Virus record (IMG/VR): IMGVR_UViG_3300009374_000025
Span: 1-30,793 of that record
DNA: 30,793 nt
Source: a virus
Strand: one strand, 5' to 3'
Position numbers and translations under genes: made by a program. Positions 30,197-30,793 of the stretch are shown here, piece by piece; position 1 is the first letter of the stretch, and every line of letters begins with the position of its first letter. A model generated the notes under the pieces. That model did not search any database, was not told the DNA's origin, and saw only the letters and a list, made by a program, of their open reading frames with translations.

Positions 30197-30793
30197 GATG
30201 CCGCCTTTCGAACGTCGTGACCGTAGAATTCATCTTTGAGGTCTTCTGCGAATCTGTGGAATAACTTTGTGTGGGGGCCGAAGTTGAGTTTGTCGAAATC
30301 TTCAATCCAATCCTGATTGGAAATCCACCGGGCGTACTCTGTACAAAACCGGGTTGAGGTTTTTACCCGGTCCCGGATCGATCCAATGTTTTTGGGCACT
30401 TTTATATTGGTTTGGTAATATTCAATCAGAAGTCCGATCTGCTCCTTGTTCTCAAACGTCATGTTTCCGTTGATCACTTCATATCGGCGAAAAGCATCGA
30501 TGGCGTTCTTTAGGGCCGGTTCGGTCCTCCGGGTTGGTTCAAGTTCAAGTTCATCGTTCCAGCGATGCTGGTTTATCCACGTGGTCAAATGCGGAATGTA
30601 TTTGGGATTTTTCCATTGGCGGGATTTCTTGTGCGCTTTTAGCGCCCGGAGAACATCCTCAATTGGAGGGGCTGAAGCATTATGTTTAGACCAGCTTTGG
30701 TAGGCCGCTTGTTTATTGATACGTCTTTTGGAAGGGTATTCATCCCAAAGTAATTGGAAGTTATCTGTTGTTTTGAACTGGAAGGGGGGGTTA
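30193..30793 (-). CDS. Phage replication protein C-terminal part (cut by right edge)
   Basis: The frame is open through the right edge. A TTG at 30588 is in frame but the sequence upstream is clearly part of the same protein. Before it reads FQLLWDEYPSKRRINKQAAY, then IPHLTTWINQHRWNDELE. The layout 'W..YP.K...K..A...W ... P...TW.NQ.RW.DE' is shared by many phage replication-initiation/DnaD- or DnaT-like proteins. After it come about 115 charged helical residues. With the DnaB-type helicase two genes downstream, a helicase-loader or initiator role is likely. Confidence 0.6.
   Translation of the reverse strand, partial: NPPFQFKTTDNFQLLWDEYPSKRRINKQAAYQSWSKHNASAPPIEDVLRALKAHKKSRQWKNPKYIPHLTTWINQHRWNDELELEPTRRTEPALKNAIDAFRRYEVINGNMTFENKEQIGLLIEYYQTNIKVPKNIGSIRDRVKTSTRFCTEYARWISNQDWIEDFDKLNFGPHTKLFHRFAEDLKDEFYGHDVRKAAS

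Noticed and set aside
1-30793. Depletion of GATC, CCGG or GGCC as a restriction-evasion signal
   Set aside because: All three are common by eye across the window; no avoidance seen without counting.
1-30793. CRISPR arrays, tRNA or rRNA genes, insertion sequences, attachment sites
   Set aside because: No repeated spacer pattern, cloverleaf, transposase or terminal repeats noticed on either strand.

Overview
The window is part of a tailed double-stranded DNA phage genome (or a prophage of one). It has two opposed blocks. About 1-7331 on the plus strand encodes tail and lysis proteins. About 7328-30793 on the minus strand is a continuous replication, recombination and nucleotide-chemistry block. 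The two blocks meet tail to tail, and their last stop codons overlap. The host cannot be named. An endolysin that is a bare M15 peptidase domain, plus a 47-residue lipoprotein that looks like an outer-membrane spanin, point to a Gram-negative host.

Plus block, left to right: the C-terminal end of a tape-measure protein, two minor tail proteins, a small structural protein, a 788-residue secreted adhesin-like protein with lectin-like modules, a second secreted protein, a membrane protein (holin or spanin candidate), the M15 endolysin, a secreted small protein, a protein with a phospholipase A2-like CxxHD motif, and the small lipoprotein.

Minus block, in transcription order (right to left): a replication-initiation-type protein cut by the window edge, an orphan DNA methyltransferase, a DnaB-type helicase with a Cys/His insert, and a winged-helix-like protein. 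Next comes an unusual enzyme group: an SPL-like radical SAM enzyme, a fold-type-II PLP enzyme, an unknown protein, a zinc-ribbon protein, a second SPL-like radical SAM enzyme and a DUF1643 protein. A possible clamp-like protein and an acyltransferase-like protein follow. Then comes a nearly complete replisome of bacterial type: beta clamp, Pol III alpha with an apparently intact PHP domain, and clamp loader. The block ends with a recombination set: ssDNA-binding protein, RecA/UvsX-like recombinase, RuvC-like resolvase, and an SbcCD-type complex whose ATPase is encoded as two separate halves on either side of the nuclease gene. Small genes for membrane, Cys-rich or coiled-coil proteins are spread throughout.

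Nearly all minus-strand genes overlap by ATGA, TTGA, GTGA or TAATG junctions, so the block reads as one or two long translationally coupled operons. Several upstream proteins end in Arg-rich tails because the last codons are also the Shine-Dalgarno site of the next gene. The most interesting candidate system is the 22.2-27.05 kb enzyme group, possibly with the 20.5 kb acyltransferase-like gene. Its mix of radical SAM, PLP and acyltransferase-like proteins resembles the enzyme classes known to remodel thymidine hypermodifications in phage DNA. However, the defining kinase and amino-acid-attaching enzyme are not recognised in this window.
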